From Allobosea sp039673065 (GTDB taxonomy: Bacteria; Pseudomonadota; Alphaproteobacteria; Rhizobiales; Beijerinckiaceae): DNA of 64,000 bases. The notes under the pieces are model-generated. The model saw only the letters and a program-made list of their open reading frames with translations. It was not told where the DNA came from and ran no database searches. The position numbers were made by a program, and so were the translations under genes. The DNA is taken from the NCBI RefSeq assembly GCF_039673065.1, contig NZ_JBDJKW010000008.1, forward strand, positions 124,001 through 188,000. Reading direction: 5' to 3'. Below are positions 50,419 to 59,463 of the stretch, in pieces (positions within the stretch are counted from its first letter, which is position 1; each line of letters opens with the position of its first letter).

Positions 50419-50867
50419 TCCAGCTCTCGCGCCGCAGCGCGCTCGCCATCGCCGCGGTGGTCGACATCGCCTTGCACGCCCGCGGCGCGCCGGTCGCCGC
50501 CAAGGCGCTCGCCGCCCGGCTCGACCTGCCGCCGCGCCATCTCGAGACCATGCTGCAGGCCCTCGTCCGCGCCGGCATCCTCAAGGGGCTGCGCGGCCCG
50601 CGCGGCGGCTACGAGCTCGCCCGCGAGCGCCGTCGCATCACCGCCGGCGGCATCCTGCGCGCCACCATGCTTGACCCTAGCGGCGAGTTGCCGGCGCCCT
50701 CCGAATCCAGTCCGCTACTGGCCACCGTGATCACGCCGCTGGTGCAGACCGCGATGGAGGCCTGCCTGGCGACGCTCGACACCGTTACCGTCGCCGAACT
50801 CTGCGAGCAGGCGGAGAATGGCGGCCTGACCGAAGACGGCACGAAGACGCATGATTTCACGATCTAG
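50415..50867 (+). CDS. Rrf2 family transcriptional regulator, likely controlling cysK
   Basis: A 150-residue winged-helix regulator. MIQLSRRSALAIAAVVDIALHA, PVAAKALAARLDLPPRHLETMLQALVRAGILKGLRGPRGGYELAR is the Rrf2 DNA-binding domain with its wing GPRGGYEL. Only two cysteines occur (C117, C130), and the three closely spaced Fe-S ligands of IscR are missing, so it more resembles CymR, which uses CysK as a partner in Bacillus. GTG start overlaps dut by 4 nt. cysK follows after a 95-bp AT-rich region with dyads. Regulation of cysteine synthesis is inferred. Confidence 0.85.
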   Translation: MIQLSRRSALAIAAVVDIALHARGAPVAAKALAARLDLPPRHLETMLQALVRAGILKGLRGPRGGYELARERRRITAGGILRATMLDPSGELPAPSESSPLLATVITPLVQTAMEACLATLDTVTVAELCEQAENGGLTEDGTKTHDFTI

Positions 50868-50868
50868 G

Positions 50869-50916
50869 ATTGTGAATATAAAACAAATATCGACACAATT
50901 TGTGATTAAGTGATAA
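50869..50916 (+). promoter_or_regulatory. AT-rich control region of cysK with nested dyads
   Basis: ATTGTG (50869-50874) and CACAAT (50894-50899) are inverted around 19 bp. The second arm also forms a tight dyad CACAA-T-TTGTG (50894-50904). TCGACA (50890-50895) with GATAAG (50912-50917) is one possible -35/-10. The island is strikingly AT-rich against flanking genes and lies between the regulator stop and the cysK start. Confidence 0.55.
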
Positions 50917-50962
50917 GCCAGAGCAGGTCGCTTCCGCAGACCCGCAAGCAGGGAGGCCCGTC

Positions 50963-51931
<969 letters not shown>

Positions 51932-51967
51932 GCCGCCGCCTTCGGGCACGGCCTTGCAGTGACATGA

Positions 51968-51998
51968 GAAGGGCCGGCGTCCGTGACGCCGGCCCTTC
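51968..51998. terminator. Terminator between cysK and the VOC gene
   Basis: A perfect 14-bp stem (51968-51981 with 51985-51998) closes loop CGT and is followed by GCGTTTGC. It starts 37 nt after the cysK stop and ends 25 nt before the stop of the convergent gene. The stem is strong and the T-run short. Confidence 0.7.
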
Positions 51999-52022
51999 GC
52001 GTTTGCTGGCCGGGGGAGGGGA

Positions 52023-52892
52023 TCAGCGCCGCAGCACGATCCGGTTGCCCCAGGGATCGGCGATGGTCGGGGACCCGCCTGCCTCGTCGCCGCCGGCGGC
52101 CAGGATGCGGCCGCGCAGGGCGTCGAAGGCCTCGGCGTCGCGGGCCACCAGCTCGAAGCTCGCAAGCCCCGCCTCGCCCGTGTGGCGCGGCCCGGCACCG
52201 CGGCTGTGCCAGATGTTGCCGGCGATGTGGTGGTGATAGCCGCCCGAGGCCATGAAGCTGGCGCCGGGATAATGCGTCATCACGTCGAAGCCGAGCTTGC
52301 GGTGATAGAAGGCCTCGGCGGCCGCGACCTCGCCGACGCGCAGATGGATATGGCCCATGGCCGTGCCGGCGGGCATGCCGGCATAGCCGCGGCCGTCGGC
52401 CTCGCGCAGCAGCGCCTGGAGGTCGAGGCGCTCCGTCGCCATGGCGATGTCGCCGGTCGCGGTGCGCGGCCACTCCGACCGCTTGCGGTCGCGATAGATC
52501 TCGATGCCGTTGCCTTCCGGATCGGACAGGTAGAGCGCCTCGCTGACCAGATGGTCGGAGGCGCCTTCCAGCGGCAGCCGGGCCGCGGCGGCGTGCGCCA
52601 GCCAGTTGGCGAGGTCGCCGCGCGAGGGCAGCAGGATGGCGAGGTGGAACAGGCCGGCGGCGGAGGCGGGCGCCGTCGCGCCGGCGATCAGCCGCACCAG
52701 CGGCAGCGAGCCGATGCCGAGCACGGCCTGGCCTTCGTCCTGCGTGATGAGGCGCAGGCCGATCATGTCGCGATAGAAGGCGGTGAGGGTGGGCAGGTCG
52801 GCGACGCGCAGGCTGACGGCGCCGATATGGATCGGTGCGTCATGGGCCTCGAGCGGCATGTGGGCTTCGTCGGCCGGGACGGTTGCGGTCAT
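52023..52892 (-). CDS. VOC family protein (CatE-like double glyoxalase/dioxygenase fold)
   Basis: A 289-residue protein with two vicinal-oxygen-chelate modules. The first includes HIGAVSLRVADLPTLTAFYRDMIGL, LFHLAILLPSR and LYLSDPEGNGIEIY; the second includes MGHIHLRVGEVAAAEAFYHRKLGFDV, ASGGYHHHIAGNIWHSR and a final ADPWGNRIVLR. Metal ligands His/Glu fit a CatE (catechol-2,3-dioxygenase-like) type. Its substrate is unknown. The start at 52892 is chosen over 52982 because upstream residues are unlike the family. It converges on cysK. Confidence 0.88.
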   Translation of the reverse strand: MTATVPADEAHMPLEAHDAPIHIGAVSLRVADLPTLTAFYRDMIGLRLITQDEGQAVLGIGSLPLVRLIAGATAPASAAGLFHLAILLPSRGDLANWLAHAAAARLPLEGASDHLVSEALYLSDPEGNGIEIYRDRKRSEWPRTATGDIAMATERLDLQALLREADGRGYAGMPAGTAMGHIHLRVGEVAAAEAFYHRKLGFDVMTHYPGASFMASGGYHHHIAGNIWHSRGAGPRHTGEAGLASFELVARDAEAFDALRGRILAAGGDEAGGSPTIADPWGNRIVLRR

Positions 52893-53010
52893 GGCAGGCT
52901 CCGGAAAGGGCTGCGGGCGCCGTCGCCCGCCTGCAGCCAATATCGGATGCCCCTGGCCGCTTGTCGTCCCCATGCGCGACAAGGACGCGCTTGCAGCGGC
53001 GCAATCGGGC

Positions 53011-54033
53011 TCAGCGTTTGCGGGCTTCGCCGCCGAGCTGCGGGCGGGCCGGCGCCGCCGCCCCGTGCAGGCGCTGCTGCTCCAGCTCGGAATTCAGCTC
53101 CGCCCCGACCAGCACGATGGTCGCCGAGAGCCAGAGCCAGGTCATGAACACCACCACCGTCGCCAGCGAGCCATAGGTCGCGGTGTAGTTGCCGAGCGTG
53201 CCGACATACCAGGAGAAGGCGCTGGAGGCCGCGACCCAGAGCAGCGCCGAGACCACCGCGCCGGGCAGCACCCAGACGAAGCGCGGCGGCTTGCGGTCCG
53301 GCCCGATCCAGTAGAGGCAGCCGATCGCGATGGTGGCGATGGCGAAGAAGGAGGGCCAGCGCACCAGCCGCACGACCTCTTCCAGCTCGTGGCCGAAGGG
53401 GAAGAGCGCGGTGACCACCGGCAGGCTGGCGATGGCGATCAGCGCGATCGTCAGGATCAGCAGTCCGCTCAGCGTCGTGCCGAGCGAGATCAGGTTGAGC
53501 TTGACGAAGCCGCGCTGCTCGCGCGCCCCGTAGATGATGTTGAGCGCGTCGAAGATCGCCTTCACCGCCGCGTTGGCGCTCCAGGCGGCGACGCCGAGGC
53601 TGATCAGGAAGGTCGTCGACAGGCTGGCGGCGTCGCGGCCGGAGAGGCGGATCGCCTGCTCGCGGATCAACTCGCGGGCGGCGTCGGGAAACATCACGGT
53701 GATGTCGTCGAGCTGGGTGATGATCCGGGCCGGATCGGTCAGCATGCCGTAGGCGGTGACCAGCAGCGAGAGCGCCGGTACCAGCGAGAGCAGGGTGAAG
53801 AAGGCGACGGCGCCCGCTAGCGACAAGACCCGCGCCTCGCCGACCCGCTCGACGAAGCGGGCGAACACGTCCTTCCAGCCGCGCCAGGGCAACTGGGCAG
53901 GGGTGGCGACGCCGCGGCCGGCCTTGCTGGGCGCCTCGTCGCGGCGCTTGCGGCGGCCGAGCAGCGTATGGACGTATCCGAGCGCCACCGCCGCCATGCC
54001 GGCGGCGCCGGTGATCCGCTTCAGATACGCCAT
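53011..54033 (-). CDS. YihY/virulence factor BrkB family membrane protein
   Basis: A 340-residue inner-membrane protein with six spans. RVLSLAGAVAFFTLLSLVPALSLLVTAYGML is the YihY/BrkB signature start, followed by ISLGVAAWSANAAVKAIFDALNIIYGAREQRGFVKLNLISLG and YTATYGSLATVVVFMTWLWLSATIVLVGAELN. It was once taken for RNase BN, which is incorrect for the family. Function unknown, perhaps transport. ATG at 54033 has AGGAGG upstream on the minus strand. It is transcribed divergently from the outer-membrane protein gene. Confidence 0.9.
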   Translation of the reverse strand: MAYLKRITGAAGMAAVALGYVHTLLGRRKRRDEAPSKAGRGVATPAQLPWRGWKDVFARFVERVGEARVLSLAGAVAFFTLLSLVPALSLLVTAYGMLTDPARIITQLDDITVMFPDAARELIREQAIRLSGRDAASLSTTFLISLGVAAWSANAAVKAIFDALNIIYGAREQRGFVKLNLISLGTTLSGLLILTIALIAIASLPVVTALFPFGHELEEVVRLVRWPSFFAIATIAIGCLYWIGPDRKPPRFVWVLPGAVVSALLWVAASSAFSWYVGTLGNYTATYGSLATVVVFMTWLWLSATIVLVGAELNSELEQQRLHGAAAPARPQLGGEARKR

Positions 54034-54117
54034 GCCCTTCGCCTCCTGACCGCGTCGCCCTGTCTTCAACGCCACGAAAACCCCGCGCGTTCCAGCCCGC
54101 CGGCCGCCTGGGCCGTT

Positions 54118-54133
54118 TTAGCGCTCTGTTAAC
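54118..54133. promoter_or_regulatory. Possible CtrA-type site before the Omp gene
   Basis: TTAG (54118-54121), 7 bp, TTAAC (54129-54133) matches the CtrA pattern TTAA-N7-TTAA(C) except one base. A GTTAA-CC-TTAAC dyad (54128-54139) overlaps it. It lies about 107 bp before the Omp ATG in the divergent spacer. One match by eye is weak evidence. Confidence 0.3.
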
Positions 54134-54239
54134 CTTAACGCTTTCTAATCATCGGGTCTCGTCCAGAGCCGTCATCCGCCCGGCGCGCGGCCCGATCGCC
54201 CGCGCCGACGCCCCTACCATGCCCGCCTCCGAGTTCCTG

Positions 54240-54953
54240 ATGAAGCGCTCTCTCACCGCCGCGGTCGCGACCCTCGCTCTCCTGGGCTGCGGCCCGGTGC
54301 TGGCCGGCTATCTGCCCTCCGCGAAGGGGATGCTGCCGCCGGCGCCGCCGCTGCCCGCCTTCTACGACTGGAGCGGCGTCTATCTCGGAGCACAGGCCGG
54401 CTATGGCTGGGGTTCGGACCGTTTCGCGCCGGTGACCGCCTTCGGGCGCGTGCCGCTCGGCCCGCGGGCACAGACCAGCCCGTCCGGCGCCTTTGGCGGT
54501 GGCCATCTCGGCTTCAACCACCAGTTCGGCCAGCTCGTCTTCGGCGTCGAGGCCGATATCGAGACGATGAACGCCCGCACCCGCTACGAGGATGCGGCTC
54601 TGGTGATGCGCCAGCGCCAGGACTGGCAGGGCTCGGTGCGCGGCCGCCTCGGCTACGCGCTCGACCGCTATATGGTCTATGTCTCGGCCGGCGCCGCCTT
54701 CACCCGTTTCGAGCACGCCTTCTCCAGCCCGCTCACCGGGCTGAGCGAGACCGCGAAGGTCTCGCGCACCGGCTGGACCGTCGGCGCGGGCCTCAATCAT
54801 GCTGTGACCGAGAACGTCATCCTCGGCCTGGACTATCGCTATACCGATTACGGCCGCTTCGACCAGGCCGGGCGCGGCCCGTTCTTCGGCATCGCCGCCG
54901 AGCACGAGCCGTCCTCCCACGCCATGCGCGCCAGCATCGCCTACAAGTTCTGA
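54240..54953 (+). CDS. Outer-membrane beta-barrel protein (Omp25/Omp31-like)
   Basis: A 237-residue exported protein. The signal peptide KRSLTAAVATLALLGCGPVLA ends in VLA; it also contains LLGC, a lipobox look-alike. The mature part begins with a Pro-rich stretch, then FYDWSGVYLGAQAGYGWGSDRF, the signature of the Hyphomicrobiales Omp25 family. Alternating strands follow (GGHLGFNHQFGQLVFGVEADIET, SVRGRLGYALDRYMVYVSAGAAFT, DYRYTDYG) and it ends ASIAYKF with the terminal Phe of outer-membrane barrels. The start at 54240 gives a normal signal peptide; 54219 adds seven residues. Confidence 0.9.
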   Translation: MKRSLTAAVATLALLGCGPVLAGYLPSAKGMLPPAPPLPAFYDWSGVYLGAQAGYGWGSDRFAPVTAFGRVPLGPRAQTSPSGAFGGGHLGFNHQFGQLVFGVEADIETMNARTRYEDAALVMRQRQDWQGSVRGRLGYALDRYMVYVSAGAAFTRFEHAFSSPLTGLSETAKVSRTGWTVGAGLNHAVTENVILGLDYRYTDYGRFDQAGRGPFFGIAAEHEPSSHAMRASIAYKF

Positions 54954-54978
54954 GCGGCCGGGCGACCGGCGTCCCGCG

Positions 54979-55009
54979 AGGCCGCGCTCATTGGGCGCGG
55001 CCTTCTGCG
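54979..55009 (+). terminator. Probable terminator of the Omp gene
   Basis: AGGCCGCGC (54979-54987) pairs with GCGCGGCCT (54995-55003) around a 7-nt loop, followed by TCTGCGTT. It lies 26 nt after the stop. Short, interrupted T-run. Confidence 0.5.
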
Positions 55010-55118
55010 TTGCGGGCGCAAGCCGCGCCAGCCGCTTGGCAGCCCCCGCCGCCCGGTGCCACAAGAGGGTGAGTGCGACGGCCCGCTGGAGGCCGCCGGC
55101 CAAAGCAGGGAGGCCGTC

Positions 55119-55823
55119 ATGGCGAACGGGAAGGTCGCGGTCGTCACCGCGGGTGGCAGCGGCATGGGCGCGGCGTCGGCGCGCCGTCTGGCGGCGGACG
55201 GCTATGCGGTGGCCATCCTGTCCTCCTCCGGCAAGGGCGAGGCGCTGGCGGCCGAGCTCGGCGGGCTGGGCGTCACCGGCTCGAACCAGTCGAACGACGA
55301 TCTCAGCCGGCTGGTCGAGGCCGTGATGGCGCGCTGGGGCCGCATCGACGTGCTGGTCAACAGCGCCGGCCACGGTCCGCGTGCCGGCATCACCGAGATC
55401 ACCGACGAGCAGTGGCATACCGGCCTCGACGTCTATCTGATGAACGTCGTGCGGCCGACGCGCATCGTCGCGCCGCTGATGGCGGAGGCCGGCGGCGGCG
55501 CCATCGTCAACATCTCCACCGCCTGGGCCTTCGAGCCGAGCGCGATGTTCCCGACCTCGGCGGTGTTCCGCGCCGGGCTCGCCGCCTACACCAAGCTCTT
55601 CGCCGACGCCTATGCCGCCAAGAACGTGCGCATGAACAATGTCCTGCCCGGCTGGATCGACAGCCTGCCGCAGACCGAGGAGCGGCGCGACAGCGTGCCG
55701 ATGAAGCGCTACGGCAAGGCGCAGGAGATCGCGGCCACGGTCGCCTTCCTCGCCTCCGAGGGCGCCGGCTACATCACCGGACAGAACCTGCGCGTCGATG
55801 GCGGTTTGATGCGCTCGGTCTGA
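55119..55823 (+). CDS. SDR family oxidoreductase
   Basis: A 234-residue short-chain dehydrogenase/reductase. VAVVTAGGSGMGAASARRLAADGYAV is the NAD(P) loop (TAGGSGMG), VLVNSAGHG the NSAG motif, and IVNISTAWAFEPSAMFPTSAVFRAGLAAYTKLFA covers the catalytic Ser and the usual YxxxK position. That position here reads FPTSAVFRAG, so the usual Tyr/Lys pair is not clear and activity is uncertain. YITGQNLRVDGGLMRSV closes the chain. ATG 55119 follows AGGGAGG. Substrate unknown. Confidence 0.88.
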   Translation: MANGKVAVVTAGGSGMGAASARRLAADGYAVAILSSSGKGEALAAELGGLGVTGSNQSNDDLSRLVEAVMARWGRIDVLVNSAGHGPRAGITEITDEQWHTGLDVYLMNVVRPTRIVAPLMAEAGGGAIVNISTAWAFEPSAMFPTSAVFRAGLAAYTKLFADAYAAKNVRMNNVLPGWIDSLPQTEERRDSVPMKRYGKAQEIAATVAFLASEGAGYITGQNLRVDGGLMRSV

Positions 55824-55827
55824 CGGG

Positions 55828-55857
55828 AAGCGGCGCGCGCGCCGCGCGCCGCTTTGC
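55828..55857. terminator. Terminator between the SDR gene and recR
   Basis: AAGCGGCGCGC (55828-55838) and GCGCGCCGCTT (55844-55854) form a perfect 11-bp stem with a 5-nt loop, then TTG. It starts 5 nt after the SDR stop and ends 13 nt before the recR stop, so it could serve both convergent genes; the A pair before the stem gives a short U-run on the minus side too. Confidence 0.6.
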
Positions 55858-55866
55858 TCCGCGGCC

Positions 55867-56472
55867 TCAGAAGCCGGTGCGCTGGCGGATCGCGGCGGCC
55901 AGCGTGCCGTCGTCGAGATAGTCGAGCTCGCCGCCCACCGGCACGCCATGGGCGAGCTTGGTCACCTTCACCGGCAGATGCGCGAGCAGGTCGGTGACGT
56001 AATGCGCCGTGGTCTGGCCCTCCACCGTGGCGCTCAGCGCCAGGATGACCTCGGTGACACGCGGATCGGCGGCGCGGGCCACCAGCGCGTCGAGGAAGAG
56101 GTTCTCCGGCCGCACGCCGTCCAGCGCCGATAGCACGCCGCCGAGCACGTGGTAGCGGCCCTTGACCGCGCCCGAGCGCTCCAGCGCCCAGAGGTCGGAG
56201 ATGTCGGCGACGACGACGATCAGGCTGTCGTCGCGGCGCGGATCGCGGCAGAGCCCGCAGGGATCGCTGGTATCGACATTCCCGCAGGTCCCGCAGACGA
56301 CGATCCGCTCGCGCGCCACCGTCATCGCCTCCGCCAGCGGGCCGAGCAGCTGTTCGCGCTTCTTGACCAGGTGCAGCGCGGCGCGCCGCGCCGAGCGCGG
56401 CCCGAGCCCGGGCAGCCGCGCCAGCAGCTGTATCAGCTTGTCGATTTCGGGGCCGGCGACGGAGCGTGACAT
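55867..56472 (-). CDS. recR: Recombination protein RecR
   Basis: A 201-residue protein that with RecO/RecF loads RecA at gaps. RLPGLGPRSARRAALHLVKK is the N-terminal HhH motif, CGTCGNVDTSDPCGLCRD the four-cysteine zinc finger, and LIVVVADISDLWALERSGAVKGRYHVLGG the Toprim domain. ILALSATVEGQTTAHYVTDLL follows. It is the last gene of the minus-strand operon dnaX-ybaB-recR, a classic bacterial order. Confidence 0.97.
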   Translation of the reverse strand: MSRSVAGPEIDKLIQLLARLPGLGPRSARRAALHLVKKREQLLGPLAEAMTVARERIVVCGTCGNVDTSDPCGLCRDPRRDDSLIVVVADISDLWALERSGAVKGRYHVLGGVLSALDGVRPENLFLDALVARAADPRVTEVILALSATVEGQTTAHYVTDLLAHLPVKVTKLAHGVPVGGELDYLDDGTLAAAIRQRTGF

Positions 56473-56572
56473 GGTGGCGGGCGATGCCTCACGGCAGGCC
56501 TCGCGCCGACCGTCTGGTGACTAGGGGCAGGGGAGCGGCGGCCGCGACCGGAGCGGGCCGCCGCGGCGCGGC

Positions 56573-56893
56573 TCAGAACAGCTTCATGCCGGGCGGGATC
56601 GGCAGGCCGCGCGTCACTTCCGACATGCGCTCCTGCACCTCGCGCTCGGCCTTGTTGCGGGCGTCGTTGGTGGCGGAGATTACCAGGTCCTCGAGGATTT
56701 CCTCCTCGCCCTGCACCATCAGGCTGGGGTCGATCTTGATGGTCTTCAGCAGGTTCTTGGCGGTCATCACCACCTTGACCAGCCCGCCGCCCGCGCTGCC
56801 CTCGAATTCGAGCGTGTCGAGCTGGGCCTGCATGTCGGCCATCTTCTGCTGCATCTGCTGCGCCTGCTTCATCAGGCCCATCATGTCGCGCAT
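56573..56893 (-). CDS. ybaB: YbaB/EbfC family nucleoid-associated protein
   Basis: A 106-residue DNA-binding protein. MRDMMGLMKQAQQMQQKMADMQAQLDTLEFEGSAGGGLVKVVM is the typical coiled N-terminus and glycine-rich turn. LIVSATNDA-like residues (LVISATNDARNKAEREVQERM) follow, and LPIPPGMKLF closes the chain. It sits between dnaX (45 bp upstream) and recR (100 bp downstream) as in many bacteria. Confidence 0.96.
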   Translation of the reverse strand: MRDMMGLMKQAQQMQQKMADMQAQLDTLEFEGSAGGGLVKVVMTAKNLLKTIKIDPSLMVQGEEEILEDLVISATNDARNKAEREVQERMSEVTRGLPIPPGMKLF

Positions 56894-56938
56894 GTGTTCG
56901 GCTCCCGGCTTGGGTCGGTTCTTCGGTCAGTTCTTGGG

Positions 56939-58828
56939 TCAGTTGCTGTCGTCGGTCCAGAAGGCGATGTCGTCCAGATCCGGCTCGGCGTCGTAGTCGA
57001 GCGGGGCATAATCCGACAATTCGGCATCCTCGGGGCCGGCTGGCGCTTCCGCGGCGGCTTCCGCCGCCCGCGGGTCGCGCACGTCGACGATGCGTGCGCC
57101 CGGAAAGCGTTGCAGCACGGCGCGCACCGCCGGATGCGCCGCCGCGTCGCTCTCCCGCCGGCCCTTCGCGGCCTCCGCCTGCTCGCGCAGCGTCGGCGCG
57201 CCCTCGCCGTTGACCACGGTGACGAACCAGGTCTGGCCGGTCCATTCCTTCAGCCGCTTGGCGAGGTCGTTGGCGAGATGGCGGTTGCCGTGCTCGGCCA
57301 GGGCGAACTCGATGCGCCCGGTCTCGAACTTCACCAGCCGCACGTCGCGCTCGAGCGCGATCTTCATGGCGATGTCGCGCTGGCGCGAGGCGAGCGCCAC
57401 CAGCTCCTCCAGGCTTTCCGGCTGTGCGAGCGCGCTGGCGCGTGCCTGTGGGGCGGGCGCCGTGATGGCGACGGGCGCCGGATTGGCCGCGGCCAGCACC
57501 GGGCGTGCCGCCAGCGCCGTGGCGCCGCCGCCCATGGGCGGGCGCGGCCCGGAGCCGCCATTGCCGCCGCTGCCCTGGCCGCCGCCGTCCCGCAGCAGGC
57601 GCAGCGCCTCGTCCGGCGTCGGCAGGTCGGCGGCATGGGCGAGGCGCACCAGCGCCATCTCGGCCGCCATCACCGGCCGGTCGGCCTGGCGGACCTCGGC
57701 GATCGCCTTGAGCAGCATCTGCCAGGCGCGCGCCAGCACCCGCACCGGCAGGCGCTGGGCGAAATCGGCGCCGCGCACCCGCTCGGCCTGGCTCAGGCTC
57801 GGATCCTTGGCGGCGTCGGGCACGATCTTCAGCCGCGTCACCAGATGGCTGAACTCGGCGAGGTCGGAAAGCACCACCGCCGGATCGGCACCGGCGTCGT
57901 ACTGGGCGCGCAATTCGCCGAGCGCGGCGGCAATGTCGCCCTTCATCACCTGCTCGAACAGGTCGATCACCCGCGCCCGGTCGGAGAGACCGAGCATGGT
58001 GCGCACCTCCTCGAGCGTGATGCGGCCGCCGGCATGGGCGATCGCCTGGTCGAGGATCGAGAGCGAATCGCGCACCGAGCCCTCGGCGGCGCGGGCGACG
58101 GCGGCGAGCGCCTCCTCCTCGGCCTCGATGCCTTCCGCCCGGCAGATCTTGTCGAGATGGCCGACCAGCACGGAGGCGTCGACGCGGCGCAGGTCGAATC
58201 GCTGGCAGCGCGACAGCACCGTCACCGGCACCTTGCGGATCTCGGTGGTGGCGAAGATGAACTTGGCGTGCGGCGGCGGCTCCTCCAGCGTCTTCAGGAA
58301 GGCGTTGAACGCGCCTCCCGAGAGCATGTGGACCTCGTCGATGATGTAGACCTTGTAGCGCGCCGAGACGGGGGCGTAGCGCACCGCGTCGTTGATCTGG
58401 CGGACATTGTCGACGCCGTTGTTCGAGGCGGCGTCGATCTCCATCACGTCGATATGGCGGCCCTCGACAATCGCCTGGCAATGCACCCCGAACTGCGTCA
58501 GATCGGTGGTCGGCGCGCCGCTGCCGTCGGCATTCTGGTAGTTGAGCGCGCGCGCCAGGATGCGGGCGGTCGTGGTCTTGCCGACGCCGCGCACGCCGGT
58601 CAGCATCCAGGCCTGTGGAATGCGGCCGGCCGCGAAGGCGTTGGTCAGCGTCCGGACCATGGCCTCCTGGCCGATCAGATCGCCGAAATGCGCTGGCCGG
58701 TACTTGCGCGCCAGCACGCGATAGGCGGCGGGGGCCGCCGCGGGGGCGGGGGGCGAGGCGGCCGCCGGAACCGCCGGGGCAAGGCCTGGGAAGCCCGGCT
58801 CGTCCGCGGGCATGTTCTCGTCGCTCAT
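56939..58828 (-). CDS. dnaX: DNA polymerase III subunits gamma and tau
   Basis: Clamp-loader ATPase, 629 residues. Walker A GVRGVGKT (78-85), Walker B YIIDEVHML, sensor 1 FATTEIRKVP and sensor 2 GSVRDSLSILDQAIAHAGG are present. The zinc module normally carrying four cysteines is reduced to one (C117) in LTQFGVHCQAI. The C-terminal half has a Gly/Pro/Ala linker and a tau-type region with EWTGQTWFVTVVNGEGAPTLREQ. No slippery A-run is visible, so only tau is expected. First coding gene of dnaX-ybaB-recR, downstream of the SRP RNA. Confidence 0.95.
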   Translation of the reverse strand: MSDENMPADEPGFPGLAPAVPAAASPPAPAAAPAAYRVLARKYRPAHFGDLIGQEAMVRTLTNAFAAGRIPQAWMLTGVRGVGKTTTARILARALNYQNADGSGAPTTDLTQFGVHCQAIVEGRHIDVMEIDAASNNGVDNVRQINDAVRYAPVSARYKVYIIDEVHMLSGGAFNAFLKTLEEPPPHAKFIFATTEIRKVPVTVLSRCQRFDLRRVDASVLVGHLDKICRAEGIEAEEEALAAVARAAEGSVRDSLSILDQAIAHAGGRITLEEVRTMLGLSDRARVIDLFEQVMKGDIAAALGELRAQYDAGADPAVVLSDLAEFSHLVTRLKIVPDAAKDPSLSQAERVRGADFAQRLPVRVLARAWQMLLKAIAEVRQADRPVMAAEMALVRLAHAADLPTPDEALRLLRDGGGQGSGGNGGSGPRPPMGGGATALAARPVLAAANPAPVAITAPAPQARASALAQPESLEELVALASRQRDIAMKIALERDVRLVKFETGRIEFALAEHGNRHLANDLAKRLKEWTGQTWFVTVVNGEGAPTLREQAEAAKGRRESDAAAHPAVRAVLQRFPGARIVDVRDPRAAEAAAEAPAGPEDAELSDYAPLDYDAEPDLDDIAFWTDDSN

Positions 58829-58924
58829 GTCACTGCTTTCGCCAATCGCGGCGTGGCGGTCAACGCCACAGGCCGAATCCGGCGCGCCATGCCGGCGGAT
58901 GCGCGGCCGGTCTCGCGAGCGCGA

Positions 58925-59022
58925 GGTGGGAGGCTGGACGAAGACCCGCTCGGTCTCGTTACGGCTGCTTCCTTCCGGACCTGACCGGGTTGGCGAGTGA
59001 AACGTCCCTCGCCAACCTCCCG
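58925..59022 (-). ncRNA. ffs: Signal recognition particle RNA (4.5S type)
   Basis: On the minus strand the invariant domain IV segment GGTCAGGTCCGGAAGGAAGC (plus-strand 58988-58969) is present, with the SRP54-binding internal loops and GGAA tetraloop. GGGAGG near the 5-prime end pairs with CCTCCC near the 3-prime end to close the rod. Length about 98 nt. The promoter lies immediately upstream, and ffs before dnaX is the usual alphaproteobacterial order. Ends are accurate to a few nucleotides only. Confidence 0.93.
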
Positions 59023-59027
59023 CCCGC

Positions 59028-59056
59028 TATATCGACGCTCGCGCGCCGAAGCGCAA
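59028..59056 (-). promoter_or_regulatory. Promoter of the SRP RNA gene
   Basis: Minus strand TTGCGC (59056-59051), 17 bp, GATATA (59033-59028), with C before the -35 as in many alphaproteobacterial promoters. The expected start point is about 59021-59023, agreeing with the 5-prime end of the RNA. Confidence 0.7.
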
Positions 59057-59122
59057 GCCGGCTCGTGCGGCTTATCTGCGGGAAAACCGGCGCTGCGACG
59101 CCGGCGCGCAGGCGGTTCGGCA

Positions 59123-59151
59123 TTGACTCGGTCCGATCCATCCGCCATAAG
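59123..59151 (+). promoter_or_regulatory. Promoter of rpmH-rnpA
   Basis: TTGACT (59123-59128), 17 bp, CATAAG (59146-59151), 121 bp before the rpmH start. The -35 is near consensus, the -10 moderate. Confidence 0.55.
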
Positions 59152-59272
59152 CCCGCGACCTGTGCTGCCGGACCGGCGGCATGGACCCATTTTGCACGAC
59201 AGGCTCGGTCGGCCCTGGCTTTCCTTTCGGAAGCCGTGCCTGTCGCGCCGGATGACGCCCCGGAGACGGACC

Positions 59273-59407
59273 GTGAAGAGAACCTACCAACCCAGCAAGC
59301 TGGTGCGTAAGCGCCGTCACGGCTATCGCGCCCGCATGGCGACGAAGGGCGGCCGCAAGGTCATCGCCGCCCGTCGCGCCCACGGCCGCAAGCGCCTGTC
59401 GGCTTGA
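59273..59407 (+). CDS. rpmH: 50S ribosomal protein L34
   Basis: A 44-residue basic ribosomal protein: MKRTYQPSKLVRKRRHGYRA, then RMATKGGRKVIAARRAHGRKRLSA, the full L34 sequence pattern. The start codon is GTG at 59273 with GGAG about 8 nt upstream. It is followed by rnpA as in nearly all bacteria. The frame remains open upstream, but L34 has a fixed N-terminus. Confidence 0.97.
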   Translation: MKRTYQPSKLVRKRRHGYRARMATKGGRKVIAARRAHGRKRLSA

Positions 59408-59463
59408 TGGACGAAAAGGCGCGCGAGCTCTGCGCGCCCGTTTCGGAAGACAGGCAAACCGCC

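Noticed and set aside
54135..55949. 604-codon antisense frame over the Omp and SDR genes
   Set aside because: Spans two unrelated plus-strand genes and a terminator, with shadow-type composition.
56939..58828. Programmed frameshift for a gamma form of DnaX
   Set aside because: No A-AAA-AAG-like slippery run is visible in the GC-rich linker region.
56894..58984. 696-codon plus-strand frame opposite dnaX and ffs
   Set aside because: Covers the complement of dnaX and the SRP RNA; His/Arg/Gln-rich shadow.
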